In this document: one piece after another, positions 8,703-17,360 of the stretch
Numbering within the stretch: position 1 is the stretch's first letter
How the letters are laid out: every line of letters begins with the position of its first letter
Notes under the pieces: generated by a model
Seen by the model: the letters and a program-made list of their open reading frames with translations, nothing else
What the model was told of the DNA's origin: nothing
Database searches by the model: none
Position numbers and translations under genes: made by a program
From: Streptomyces sp. NBC_00663
Lineage (GTDB): Bacteria > Actinomycetota > Actinomycetes > Streptomycetales > Streptomycetaceae
NCBI RefSeq assembly: GCF_036226885.1
Contig: NZ_CP109027.1
Span: forward strand, 1,116,001 to 1,180,000
Direction of reading: 5' to 3'
Length of the DNA stretch: 64,000 bases

Positions 8703-9730
8703 CCATGAACAATGCGGGGGGTCGGCGCAAACCGCCGACGATCCACGACGTGGCGCGCGAGGCGGGGGTCTCACGAGGCACCGTCTCCCGGGTGCTCAAC
8801 GGCGGGCACTACGTCAGCCCGACCGCGCAGGAGGCCGTCAACGCCGCCATCCGCAAGACGGGTTACGTCGTCAACCGGCACGCCCGTTCGCTCATCACCG
8901 GACGTTCCGACTCGATCGGCTTCCTGCTGACCGAGCCGCAGGAGAGGTTCTTCGAGGACCCCAACTTCAACGTCCTGCTGCGGGGCTGCACCCAGGCGCT
9001 GGCCGCGCACGACATCCCGCTGCTGCTGATGCTGGCCGGCACCGAGGACGAACGGCGGCGCATAACGCGGTACATCACCGCGGGGCACGTCGACGGGGTG
9101 CTGCTGGTCTCCAGCCACTCCGGGGACCCGGTCGCCGAGGAACTGCGCGAGGCCGGCGTACCGCTGGTCGCCTGCGGCAAGCCGATCGGCCTGGGTTCCA
9201 AGGTGAGTTACGTGGCGGCCGACGACCGCGACGGTGCCCGTGACATGGTGCGCCATCTGCTGTCGCTGGGCCGCCGCCGGGTCGGCGTGGTGACGGGTCC
9301 GCTGGACACCCCGGGCGGTGTCGAGCGGCTCGCGGGGTACCGGGAGGTGCTCTTCGAGGCGGGCATCGAGTACGACGAGCGGCTCGTCGTCTCCGGTGAC
9401 TACAGCCGCGCCAGCGGTGAGGCGGGCGCCGAGCGGCTGCTCGCGCAGGTGCCCGACCTGGACGCGGTGTTCGTCGCGTCCGACCTCATGGCGCAAGGTG
9501 TGCTCGGCGCGCTGGAGCGGGCGGGCCGCCGGGTGCCGCAGGACGTCGCGGTCGGCGGCTTCGACGACTCGCCCGCCGCGCTGGCCGCCCGGCCCGAACT
9601 CACCACCATCCGTCAGCCCTGGGACCGGATCAGCGCTGAGATGGTCCGCGTGCTGCTGGCCCAGATAGGGGGCGAGGACCCGGCCGCGGTGATCCTGCCG
9701 ACGGAGCTGGTGCGACGCGAGTCGACCTGA
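8699..9730 (+). CDS. LacI-family repressor of the galactan operon
   Basis: A 343-residue LacI/GalR regulator. The helix-turn-helix is PTIHDVAREAGVSRGTVSRVLNG, with the hinge helix region NRHARSLITGRSDSIG; the rest is a periplasmic-binding-protein-like sugar sensor (VDGVLLVSSH, VAVGGFDDSPAA). The start at 8699 overlaps the permease stop; a second ATG lies two codons on. It probably binds CTGTGAACGCTCACAG at 5484-5499 and releases it when a galacto-oligosaccharide or galactose derivative binds; this is inferred from position. Being the last gene of the operon it may control, it would set up negative feedback. Confidence 0.9.
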   Translation: MTMNNAGGRRKPPTIHDVAREAGVSRGTVSRVLNGGHYVSPTAQEAVNAAIRKTGYVVNRHARSLITGRSDSIGFLLTEPQERFFEDPNFNVLLRGCTQALAAHDIPLLLMLAGTEDERRRITRYITAGHVDGVLLVSSHSGDPVAEELREAGVPLVACGKPIGLGSKVSYVAADDRDGARDMVRHLLSLGRRRVGVVTGPLDTPGGVERLAGYREVLFEAGIEYDERLVVSGDYSRASGEAGAERLLAQVPDLDAVFVASDLMAQGVLGALERAGRRVPQDVAVGGFDDSPAALAARPELTTIRQPWDRISAEMVRVLLAQIGGEDPAAVILPTELVRREST

Positions 9731-9764
9731 CGGGGTCTCCCCCGCCGGCCGATGATCTCGACAC

Positions 9765-9802
9765 GGGCGCGCTGCCCGGCCTGTACGGCCGGTGGCGCGC
9801 CC
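9765..9802 (+). terminator. Terminator of the galactan transporter operon
   Basis: Two stacked perfect stems: GGGCGCGC (9765-9772) with GCGCGCCC (9795-9802), and inside it CCGGCC with GGCCGG around a TGTAC loop. It begins 34 bases after the LacI stop and is followed by TTCGTCGT. Confidence 0.75.
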
Positions 9803-9953
9803 TTCGTCGTCCCGGCGGTCGTGCGTCGTCCCGGCAGTCAGGCACCGCCCCGGCGGTCGGGCGTCGTCCAAGCGGTCAGGATCGGAGAAGCGGCATCCCG
9901 CCCCCCGGCCTACGGTGAAACCACCGAAGCGCAACCCCACGGAGGAGAACACC

Positions 9954-10298
9954 ATGACCGCCGGCCTGAAGACCATCATCTACCCCGTCAAGGACGTCGC
10001 CCGGGCGAAGGCTGTGTTCATCGCCCTGCTCCAGACCGAGCCGTACGCCGACGAGGCCTACTACGTCGGCTTCAAGGACGCCGGTCAGGACGTCGGTCTG
10101 GACCCCAACGGCCACGCCCGCGGTATGACCGGCCCGGTCCCCTACTGGCACGTCGAGGACATCCGGGCCCGGCTCGCCGCGCTGCTCGACGCGGGTGCCG
10201 AGCTGTTGCAGGACGTCACGGACGTCGGCGGCGGCAAGCTGATCGCCTCCGTGAAGGACGCGGACGGCAACCTCATCGGGATCACCCAGGACAGCTGA
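9954..10298 (+). CDS. VOC-family (glyoxalase/bleomycin-resistance fold) protein
   Basis: A 114-residue single-module protein of the vicinal-oxygen-chelate fold: LKTIIYPVKDVARAKAVFIALL is the first beta-alpha unit, PVPYWHVEDIRARLAALLDAGAELLQDV the second half, and it ends with the typical KDADGNLIGITQD. Small stand-alone members bind or modify small molecules, sometimes with a divalent metal; the substrate is not evident. The ATG is preceded by a strong GGAGGAG. The downstream MarR gene starts 40 bp on and may belong with it. Confidence 0.82.
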   Translation: MTAGLKTIIYPVKDVARAKAVFIALLQTEPYADEAYYVGFKDAGQDVGLDPNGHARGMTGPVPYWHVEDIRARLAALLDAGAELLQDVTDVGGGKLIASVKDADGNLIGITQDS

Positions 10299-10338
10299 GG
10301 CACCTGCCCTGCCCCGGTATCGATGCACGCGCATTAAC

Positions 10339-10737
10339 ATGGGGTACATGGCAGTGAACGCGGCCGGCGCCCGGCTCGAGGAACAGTGGCGGGACATCCT
10401 TGCGGTCCACGCCCGCACGATGTGTGAGATCGACCGGGTGCTGCACCCGCACGGGCTGGGCGCGAGCGACTTCGAGGTGCTCGACATCCTCGTCACCGAG
10501 GCCCCGGCGGAGGGGGACCTGTGCCGGGTGCAGAACCTGGTCGGGCGGGTCCACCTCAGCCAGAGCGCGCTCTCCCGGCTGATCGGCCGGCTGGAGAAGG
10601 ACGGCCTGGTGGAGCGGTCCGTGTGCATGGAGGACCGGCGGGGCGTATGGGTGACGCTCACCGGCAAGGGGCGTGCTCTGCACGCCGAGGTGCTCCCGCT
10701 GCAACGGGACGCGCTGGAGCGCACACTGCGCGGCTGA
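10339..10737 (+). CDS. MarR-family transcriptional regulator
   Basis: A 132-residue winged-helix protein. Helix-turn-helix and wing: VGRVHLSQSALSRLIGRLEKDGLVERSVCMEDRRGVWVTLTGKGRAL, with the classic DRRGVWVTLT wing hairpin. It should act as a dimer and respond to small phenolic or oxidative ligands like other MarR proteins; the target is unknown. The start is uncertain: ATG 10339, or ATG 10348 (MAVNAAG). TAACAT at 10335-10340 could be a -10 element for a leaderless message starting near 10348. Confidence 0.85.
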   Translation: MGYMAVNAAGARLEEQWRDILAVHARTMCEIDRVLHPHGLGASDFEVLDILVTEAPAEGDLCRVQNLVGRVHLSQSALSRLIGRLEKDGLVERSVCMEDRRGVWVTLTGKGRALHAEVLPLQRDALERTLRG

Positions 10738-10904
10738 GCGCCGCAGCGCCGACCCGGCGGATCCCGTACGGCGGTGAAGGGCGTGCCCACGGAATCCTCA
10801 ACCCGGGGCGGACTCTGTGAAATTCGGAACCTGGCGGGGCATATCCGGTCACACCCGAGGCCATGCTGAACGGAGAACTGCGCGCAGAACGGAGACATCA
10901 CGCA

Positions 10905-11894
10905 GTGACCGTGGCTCCCGACCGGGCCGCCGCCGATTTCAGCAGCTACGCGACCGCCTCCCTGGAGGAGGCGCGCGCCGCGATCGCGGCCCACTACTAC
11001 GACATGGATCTGCAAGTCGTCGGCCCCAGCGAGGACTTGTCGACCAGACTGGACGTGCTCGCCCTCGGATCGCTCACCGTCGGCGACATCCGTTTCGGCA
11101 CGCAGATCCGTACCGGCTTCGCCGCCCCGGACGCCTATCACGTGGCCGTGCCGGTGAGCGGCTGCTTCAGCGTCCAACAGGGGCGCGACGACGTGGTGTT
11201 CGCGACGACCGGGAGTGCCGTCTTCTTCGATCCCGCCCGGCACATCCGCATCGACGCCTGGTCGCCCGACTGCCAGGCGCTCACCGTGAAGATCGACAAG
11301 CACTCCCTGCACCAGGCCCTGGAGTCCCTGCTGGACCGGCCGCTGTCCCGCGCGCCGCTCTTCGGGCCGTCCGTCGACGTGCGGGACGGACCGGGGCGCA
11401 GCTGGGCGCGGTTGGCGACCTGGGCCCTGCTGGAGCGTGACGTGTCGCTCGGGCTGCTGCACCGGCCGCTGATCCGGACGCGGATCGAACAGGCGCTGCT
11501 CGAAGGGGTGTTGCTGGCGGCCGAGCACACCCACCGCGAGGAACTTGAGGCTCCCGCCCCGCCGATGCGGCCCGCCTCCGTCAAGCGGGTGATGGACGCC
11601 GTACAGGAGCGGCCGGCCGAGGCCTACGACGCCGCGCGGCTGGCGCAGCTCGCCCAGGTCAGTGTGCGCACGCTCCAGGACGCGTTCCGCAGGCACGTCG
11701 GGATGTCGCCGATGGCGTACGTGTACGACGTACGCCTTCAGCGGGTGCGGGACGAGCTGCGGGCCGCGGGGGCGGGAGCGACGACCGTGTCGGACGTGGC
11801 GCACCGGTGGGGGTTCGTGCATCTGGGACGGTTCGCGTCGCGCTATCGGGAACGGTTCGGCGAGACGCCGTCGCGGACACTGCGCGCCGGGTAG
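10905..11894 (+). CDS. AraC-family transcriptional regulator
   Basis: A 329-residue regulator. An N-terminal AraC_binding_2-like cupin sensor (VLALGSLTVGDIRFGTQIRTGF, VAVPVSGCFSVQQGRDDVVFATTGSAVFFDP) is followed by a C-terminal double helix-turn-helix (LAQLAQVSVRTLQDAFRRHVGMSPMAYVYDVRLQRVRDEL and VSDVAHRWGFVHLGRFASRYRERFGETPSRTLR). Cupins of this type sit in activators of aromatic or alkyl degradation. GTG at 10905 is preferred for its GGAGAC; an in-frame ATG at 10863 would add 14 residues. No adjacent target operon on the divergent side. Confidence 0.85.
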   Translation: MTVAPDRAAADFSSYATASLEEARAAIAAHYYDMDLQVVGPSEDLSTRLDVLALGSLTVGDIRFGTQIRTGFAAPDAYHVAVPVSGCFSVQQGRDDVVFATTGSAVFFDPARHIRIDAWSPDCQALTVKIDKHSLHQALESLLDRPLSRAPLFGPSVDVRDGPGRSWARLATWALLERDVSLGLLHRPLIRTRIEQALLEGVLLAAEHTHREELEAPAPPMRPASVKRVMDAVQERPAEAYDAARLAQLAQVSVRTLQDAFRRHVGMSPMAYVYDVRLQRVRDELRAAGAGATTVSDVAHRWGFVHLGRFASRYRERFGETPSRTLRAG

Positions 11895-12154
11895 ACGCCG
11901 GTGCCATGTCCCCGGCCCGATCAACGCGCGGCGGAGTCACGTGGGCATTTCGGCAGCGCGCCCGGGTGGGGGTGCGACGCGGGCTCTCAGGCCGCCCGCC
12001 CGAATCCACCGCGTTTTGCGGACAGGTGCCGCGCATCGCGGAGCGACGGCAGGACGGTCGCGGTCATATCGTCAGGTCGCGTCGATCGTGGGCGTGCGGG
12101 GAGGAGCGGGGTCGGCGCCGCTCCTCCCTCAGCCGCCCGGCGGGACCGCGCGGA
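11895..12154. other. Non-coding stretch before the 25-bp repeat array
   Basis: Between the AraC stop and the first recognisable repeat unit. No coding region with a ribosome site, no convincing promoter and no strong hairpin were seen. Confidence 0.5.
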
Positions 12155-12878
12155 GTGCGAAGAGCGGGACACTGCCGGCGGCGCCAAAGCGGGAAGCTGC
12201 CCGCGGCGCGGAAACAGCAGACCGCCCGCGGAGCCGAAGCGGGAAGCTGCCCGCCGCGCGAAAGCGGGACACTGCCCGCCGCGCGGAAACGGCAGCCCGC
12301 CCGCGGCGCCAAAGCGGGAAGCTGCCCGGCCCGCGGGAGCGGCAGACCGCCCGCGGCGCCAAAGCGCGACACTGCCCGCCGCGCGGAAGCGGGAGACTGC
12401 CCGGGGCGCGGAAGCGGGAAGCTGCCCGGCCCGCGGGAGCGGCAGACCGCCCGCGGCGCCAAAGCGCGACACTGCCCGCGGCGCGGAAGCGGGAAGCTGC
12501 CCGGGGCGCGGGAGCGGGAACATGCCCGCCGCGCGAAAGCGGGACACTGCCCGCGGCGCGGAAGCGGGAGACCGCCCGCGGCGCCAAAGCGCGACACTGC
12601 CCGCCGCGCGAAAGCGGGAAGCTGCCCGGCCCGCGGAAGCGGCAGACCGCCCGCGGCGCCAAAGCGCGACACTGCCCGCCGCGCGGAAGCGGGAGACTGC
12701 CCGGGGCGCCAAAGCGGGAAGCTGCCCGGCCCGCGGGAGCGGCAGACCGCCCGCGCGCCAAAGCGCGACACTGCCCGCGGCGCGAAAGCGGGAAGCTGCC
12801 CGCCGCGCGAAAACGGCAGACCGCCCGCGGCGCGAAGGCGGGAAGCTGCCGGGGGCGCGGAAGCGGGGACTGCCCTCG
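12155..12878. repeat. 25-bp tandem repeat array, about 29 copies
   Basis: From 12181 the sequence falls into consecutive 25-bp units built as (G/C)CGC-R-A/G-AAGCGGGAAGCTGCCCG-NN; unit 24 (12756-12779) is one base short. The outermost units are degenerate. Most contain GCGGG-6 nt-CCCGC, so each can form a small hairpin. Unit types recur in order: a unit ending CCCGGC is followed by one beginning CCGCGG, then one beginning GCGCCAAAGCGCGAC (units 6-8, 10-12, 18-20, 22-24), suggesting 100-bp higher-order duplication. Because 25 is not a multiple of 3, frames stay open on both strands without being genes. It lies between converging genes (AraC and SseB-like). Confidence 0.93.
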
Positions 12879-12971
12879 CTCCCGTCACCGGGCCCGGCCG
12901 CGCCCCTCCGCCATCGGGCTCGGCCGCACCCCCTCCGTCACCGGTGGTGGCCCGGCGGTGCCCCTCGTGGG

Positions 12972-13379
12972 TCAGCCGTGCGCGCCGCCCAGCAGGGTGC
13001 GTACGCCCTCGGAGGTCAGCGTCAGTGGGTGTGCGGACGCGGCGTCGATGGTCAGCGCCAGGTCGTCCGTGGGCCACTCCGCGGCGAGCGCGCCCAGCGG
13101 CACCAGCCGGTAGCGGGAGACGAAGGGCAGCAGCCCGGCCATCTCGTCCTCCGAGGTGAACACGGGCACCACCGGATCTCCGTCCGGCCGCTCTATCACC
13201 GGAAGCGCCACCGCGGAGGGGTCGGCGGCATCCTCCTCGCTGGCGTCGTCCGGGACGGGAACGAGGACCTCACTGCTCGCGAGCGTGTCCAGCGCCACCG
13301 TGTCCGCGGTGTTCTCGGCCAGCGCGTCCAGCGCCCGCCGGGCCGGTGTGGTGGTGTTGTCGTACGCGGGTGTGTCCAT
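12972..13379 (-). CDS. SseB-family protein
   Basis: A 135-residue acidic protein. The C-terminal two thirds (PVFTSEDEMAGLLPFVSRYRLVPLGALAAEWPTDDLALTIDAASAHPLTLTSEGVRTLL) match the SseB N-terminal domain pattern, common as small stand-alone proteins in Streptomyces and of unknown biochemical role. The first 60 residues are acidic and Ala/Thr-rich (PAYDNTTTPARRALDALAENTADTVALDTLASSEV), probably disordered. ATG at 13379 follows AGGGGA. No operon partner; it sits beside the repeat array and downstream of the amylase gene. Confidence 0.75.
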   Translation of the reverse strand: MDTPAYDNTTTPARRALDALAENTADTVALDTLASSEVLVPVPDDASEEDAADPSAVALPVIERPDGDPVVPVFTSEDEMAGLLPFVSRYRLVPLGALAAEWPTDDLALTIDAASAHPLTLTSEGVRTLLGGAHG

Positions 13380-13526
13380 GGTGAATCCCCTGGTAGCGGT
13401 GGTGGTACGGCCCGCCCGGGGCGCTCGGTCCCGGGCGCGTCCTGCTCGCGTACCCGATCCGGACGACGGCATTCCCCCGCGTCCCGGGGAATCGGCGGGA
13501 GGGGGGCGAGACGTGCTCCGAGGCAG

Positions 13527-13553
13527 AACGGGCCGTGGGTCGCACGGCCCGTT
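13527..13553 (-). terminator. Terminator of the amylase gene
   Basis: Perfect 10-bp stem AACGGGCCGT (13527-13536) / ACGGCCCGTT (13544-13553) with a 7-nt loop, 21 bases past the GH13 stop codon on the minus strand; the symmetrical stem could act on both strands. Confidence 0.75.
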
Positions 13554-13574
13554 CGCTGATGGCTTCCTCGGTGG

Positions 13575-16553
13575 CTACTTCAGATACGGACCGTCCGTTC
13601 CGATCTTGCCGGGACCGTTGAGCACGTACACCCGCAGGTTGCCCTTGCCCGGCGCCGACACGGAGAGGGTGCCGTTGGTGACGGTCCTGGTGTCACCCGT
13701 GACGGCGTCCTTGTACGTGCCGTTCGGAATGCCGGTGTAGGTCGCGTCGCCGGTGACGGTGACAAGCGCGAAGCTGTCCGTGCTCCCGCTGGTGTAGCGG
13801 CGCTTGAAGGCCATCGAACCGCTGATGCCGTCGGTGGAGTACTGGCCCATCTGGAGGGCCGGGACCGCCCGGCGGATCTGGTTCAGTCGCTGGAGGTGCT
13901 TGACGAGCGGCTGGGACAGGGTGGTGGCCACCTGGCCGCTCGCGGAGTCCGCCTTGCCGAACTCCGAGGCGGTGACGGTGCCTTCGAGGTTGTCGCCGTA
14001 GTAGGCCCGTCCCGTGGACGCCAGCGGGCAGGTCGGCCCGCAGTCGATCTGCTTGCCCTTCTGGAACTCGATCTCCGAGCCGTAGTACAGGGTCGGGATG
14101 CCGCGGAAGGTCCACATCAGGGACATGTTCTCGGCCCAGGCGTCGGTGCCGCCCGTGTAGCGGGTGCTCGACTTGTTGGGGCCGTAGTCGTGGCTGTCGA
14201 CGTAGACGACGCTGTACGTGGCGTCGTTGACGCTGTCGTCGGAGTCCTTGCCGTTGCTGTAGGCGTTCTGCGCGTCACTGAAGTTCATGTGCATGCGCAT
14301 GTCGATGATGTTCATGCCGGAGAACTGACTGTGGTCCGGCGTGTGGTACGCGTTGCCGTTGAGGAAGGCGTTGGTCGAGGTCGGCTGGTTGCCGGTGCCG
14401 AGGTTGTTCTCGTAGGTGAACTGCTCGATGGCCGCCGTCTCGTCGTCGGCGCTGTACTCCTTGCGTTCCTTCCAGGTGAAGAACTGCGCGGAGTGGTTCA
14501 CCGAGCCGCGGTTCCACTTGTCGTTGACGAACGCGCCGACCTCGCCGAAGACATAGAAGTTCTGGGCCGCCGTCGTACCGAACTTCTGGGTGACGCGGTC
14601 GTAGATCGCGGGGAGAAAGCGGCGGTTCCAGGTGACGCGCGGGATGTGGACGGCGGTGTCGATGCGGAAGCCGTCGACGCCCATGTCGATGTACTTGTCG
14701 TAGGCGCCGATCAGATAGTTCTGCACGGGCGTCGACTCGGTGTTGAAGTCGGCCAGGTCCTCGTGCAGCCAGCAGGAGCGGGAGTCCTCGCCCTCCCAGT
14801 TGCCGATCCAGCACTGGTGGTAGTACGCCTTGGGGAACATGCCCGAAGTGGGGCTCGGCCACTGGCAGTTGTACAGGGTGTAGCCCTCGGCGCTCTTGCC
14901 GCCGGTGGGCTTGCCCCAGTTGACGCAGGTGTTGCCGGTGGGTTCGGCGGTCGACCACAGGTCGCCGTTGTAGTACGACTTCCCGGACTTGGGCTCGACG
15001 GTGAGGCCGTCGTACTCGAAGCCCTCGTTCTTCTCGTCGTAGTACCAGCTCCACTGCGCGTCCCGGACGCCGTACACGGTGGGCGTGTAGAGGCCCTTGG
15101 CGCCCCAGCGGGAGCTGTGGTTGTAGACGACGTCCTGGTAGATCTTCATGCCCTTGGCGTGGGCGGCGTTGATCAGGTCCTGGTAGGTGGCGCCGGCCGA
15201 CTCCAGGCGCGGGTCGACCTTGTAGAAGTCGTAGCCGTGGTAGCCGTGGTAGTCGTAGTCCGAGCGGTTGAGGACGACCGGGGTGATCCAGACGGCGGAG
15301 AAGCCGAGCGCCTTGATGTAGTCGAGCTTGTTCACCAGGCCCTTGAAGTCGCCCCGGAACATGGGGTCGTTGTTGGCCGCGTTGCCGGACTTGGTGTGCT
15401 GGCTGCCGCCGCGGTTGTTGGCGCTGTCGCCGTCGTAGAAGCGGGCGGTGAGGACGAAGTAGATGGGGTCCTTGCGGGGGTCGGTGCCCAGCGGGGTGCC
15501 GGCTGCCGGGGCGGGGGCAGCGGTGCCGGTGGTCGCCGTCGCCGCTGCGGAGGCGGGCGAGGTGTTGCCGGCCGCGTCGACCGCCTTCACGGTGTAGGTG
15601 TAGGCGGTCTTCTCCTCAAGTCCCGTGTCGGAGTACACGGTTGAGCCGACGTCCGTGACGACCGTGCCCTTGCCGCCGCCGGTGCGGGTGACCTGGTACT
15701 TGGTGACGGCCTTGTTGTCGGTGGCGGCTTCCCAGCTCACCACGATCGAGGTGTCGGTGGCGCTCGCGGTGACCTTGGTCGGCGCGGTGGGGGCCTCGGT
15801 GTCGGGGGCCTCGGTGGCGCACGGGTTCGCGGCGCTCGTGGTGACCGCCTTGTCCTTCACGGTCGTGGTGCCGGTCGGGATCGTGTAGTCGGAGCTGTTG
15901 TTGTTGTCCCAGACACCGTTGCCGTTGTTGAACGCCGCCTTCAGGGAGGTGGCGGTGCCGATGTCGAGGGTCTTCTTCCACCAGCCGGTGCAGGCGGACT
16001 CCATGCCGAGGCCAGGGGCGGCCGTCCACGATCCGCCGCTCGGCGCGTAGTGGATGTTGGCGGTGGTCCAGCCTGAAGTGGCGGTGGAGTAGTAGACGGT
16101 GGCCTGGTTGCCGCTGCCCGTGCCGGTGTCGGCGCACGGGTCGCTGTGGGCTATCACGCCGTCCTTGACGGTGATGGTGCCGGTGCCCAGCGCGTAGTTG
16201 TTGCCGCCGTTGTTGTCCCAGGTGCCGCTGCCGTTGTTGAACGTGGCCTGGAGGCCGGCCGCCGAGCCGAGGTCGACGGTCTTCTTCACCCAGTCCGTGC
16301 AGGCGCTCTCCATCCGCACACCGGGGACGGTGGTCCAGGAGCCGCCGTCCGGGGCGTAGTGCAGATAGGTCGACGACCAGTTCTTTGTCTTCGTGTAGTA
16401 GAAGACGGTCGCCGTGCTGGTGCTGTCTGCAACGGTTTGCAAGGGGATCGACGTGCCCGGGTCCGGTACGGCGGACAGTAGTCCGAGCAGCCCGGACGCC
16501 GCCACGAACGCCACCAGGGGGCGTCGTGGCAGGCGTGGGGGTGCAGATCTCAT
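13575..16553 (-). CDS. Secreted alpha-amylase-family enzyme (GH13) with two CBM25-like domains and FN3
   Basis: A 992-residue exported starch-degrading enzyme. A signal peptide with core VAFVAASGLLGLL comes first; then two tandem starch-binding modules (about 47-140 and 152-245), each with HYAPxGGSWT and MESACT-W-KKT marks of CBM25; then an FN3 domain (about 255-345, APTKVTASATDTSIVVSWEA); then the GH13 barrel. Catalytic residues are visible: Asp632 in GFRIDTAVH, Glu671 in FGEVG and Asp789 in VDSHD, with DVVYNHSS as region I. The N-terminal placement of the modules and the size suggest a raw-starch or maltooligosaccharide-forming amylase. ATG at 16553 has GGGAG; the ATG at 16565 has no ribosome site. 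CTTGC motifs upstream suggest MalR-type control. Confidence 0.92.
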   Translation of the reverse strand: MRSAPPRLPRRPLVAFVAASGLLGLLSAVPDPGTSIPLQTVADSTSTATVFYYTKTKNWSSTYLHYAPDGGSWTTVPGVRMESACTDWVKKTVDLGSAAGLQATFNNGSGTWDNNGGNNYALGTGTITVKDGVIAHSDPCADTGTGSGNQATVYYSTATSGWTTANIHYAPSGGSWTAAPGLGMESACTGWWKKTLDIGTATSLKAAFNNGNGVWDNNNSSDYTIPTGTTTVKDKAVTTSAANPCATEAPDTEAPTAPTKVTASATDTSIVVSWEAATDNKAVTKYQVTRTGGGKGTVVTDVGSTVYSDTGLEEKTAYTYTVKAVDAAGNTSPASAAATATTGTAAPAPAAGTPLGTDPRKDPIYFVLTARFYDGDSANNRGGSQHTKSGNAANNDPMFRGDFKGLVNKLDYIKALGFSAVWITPVVLNRSDYDYHGYHGYDFYKVDPRLESAGATYQDLINAAHAKGMKIYQDVVYNHSSRWGAKGLYTPTVYGVRDAQWSWYYDEKNEGFEYDGLTVEPKSGKSYYNGDLWSTAEPTGNTCVNWGKPTGGKSAEGYTLYNCQWPSPTSGMFPKAYYHQCWIGNWEGEDSRSCWLHEDLADFNTESTPVQNYLIGAYDKYIDMGVDGFRIDTAVHIPRVTWNRRFLPAIYDRVTQKFGTTAAQNFYVFGEVGAFVNDKWNRGSVNHSAQFFTWKERKEYSADDETAAIEQFTYENNLGTGNQPTSTNAFLNGNAYHTPDHSQFSGMNIIDMRMHMNFSDAQNAYSNGKDSDDSVNDATYSVVYVDSHDYGPNKSSTRYTGGTDAWAENMSLMWTFRGIPTLYYGSEIEFQKGKQIDCGPTCPLASTGRAYYGDNLEGTVTASEFGKADSASGQVATTLSQPLVKHLQRLNQIRRAVPALQMGQYSTDGISGSMAFKRRYTSGSTDSFALVTVTGDATYTGIPNGTYKDAVTGDTRTVTNGTLSVSAPGKGNLRVYVLNGPGKIGTDGPYLK

Positions 16554-16612
16554 GGCGACTCCCATACGGGTCGGGGACCCACCGGTCGGCCTCCGCCCCG
16601 CAAGAAGCACCG

Positions 16613-16634
16613 GCAAGTTCCTGAAAGTTCTTGC
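16613..16634. promoter_or_regulatory. CTTGC inverted repeat upstream of the amylase gene
   Basis: GCAAG (16613-16617) and CTTGC (16630-16634) flank a 12-bp spacer; another CTTCTTGC lies at 16600-16607 on the minus strand. Streptomyces maltose and amylase promoters carry CTTGC-type repeats recognised by MalR; assignment here is by resemblance. Confidence 0.35.
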
Positions 16635-16690
16635 GACGCTCGGGAAGCTACAGGGACATGACAGTCACGTAAAGGGTCTGCACAGGGAGA

Positions 16691-17350
16691 TCACTGAGGG
16701 CGGAGTCGTCGGCCGGCCGGGGTGAGGGTGAAGGAGTTCTGGAAGGGGCGGTCGCCCAACCGCACGGCCCACAGCACCGGTTGCTCGTACGACGGGTTCC
16801 ATGTCGGGGACGCCTCGTCCAGGTCGCCGTTCCAGAGGTGGAAGAAGACCATCGGGTGCTCGGGGTCCTCGCTGACGTAGGCGAGGGTCTTGCCGTACTT
16901 GGGGTTGGTGCCGCCGAAGAGGATCGAGGGTTCGCCGAACTCGGCGGCGACGTCGGGCCATTGCCTGTCCTGGGCGGCCCACTCGGGAGCCCGGTCCATG
17001 AGCGCCTGGTGGGTGCCGGCGTCGAGGATCCGGTCCGCGTGGAGCCAGCGGCGCTGGTGGGCGAACTCGGCGTACACCGAGGCCACGTCGTGGTCGTCGC
17101 TGCCCCGGATCAGCTCGCGGAACACGCCCTTGACCCCGACGGCGGTGAACGCGCCCCGCTTCCGGAGGGGTTCGATCACCGCCTCCCACCGGGACCCGGG
17201 CTGCCCCTCCATGAACAGGAGGTGGTCGAACAGCATCAGGATCGCGGGCTCGCCACCGAACATCCCGGGGCGGTTCAGGGCTTGGTTCAACTGGTCGACG
17301 AGATAGGCGTGCATCTCGTCGGCGGACACAACAGGTCTGGGTTCGGTCAC
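16691..17350 (-). CDS. Conserved-looking protein of unknown function
   Basis: A 219-residue soluble protein I do not recognise. No signal peptide or membrane segment. Notable stretches are the N-terminal helix region EMHAYLVDQLNQALNRPGMFGGEPAILMLFDHLLFMEGQP and a beta-rich C-terminal half with GGTNPKYGKTLAYVSEDPEHPMVFFHLWNGDLDEA and WAVRLGDRPFQNSFTLTPAG. GTG at 17350, 11 bases after the peptidase E stop, lacks a clear ribosome site, so translation may depend on coupling; ATG about codon 14 is an alternative. Last gene of the NCS1 permease operon. Confidence 0.6.
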   Translation of the reverse strand: MTEPRPVVSADEMHAYLVDQLNQALNRPGMFGGEPAILMLFDHLLFMEGQPGSRWEAVIEPLRKRGAFTAVGVKGVFRELIRGSDDHDVASVYAEFAHQRRWLHADRILDAGTHQALMDRAPEWAAQDRQWPDVAAEFGEPSILFGGTNPKYGKTLAYVSEDPEHPMVFFHLWNGDLDEASPTWNPSYEQPVLWAVRLGDRPFQNSFTLTPAGRRLRPQ

Positions 17351-17360
17351 CCGGCCAGTC

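Noticed and set aside
9792-9953. Upstream extension of the VOC protein
   Set aside because: It would run back into the terminator of the previous operon, and the ATG at 9954 has GGAGGAG directly upstream.
12155-12878. Reading the 25-bp array as a repetitive Ala/Arg/Lys-rich protein
   Set aside because: Frames stay open on both strands only because the 25-bp GC-rich unit lacks stops; there is no ribosome site, and the unit length shifts frame each copy.
12155-12878. CRISPR array
   Set aside because: Units are directly adjacent with no unique spacers, and no cas gene is in the window; the same holds for the arrays at 24522-25630.
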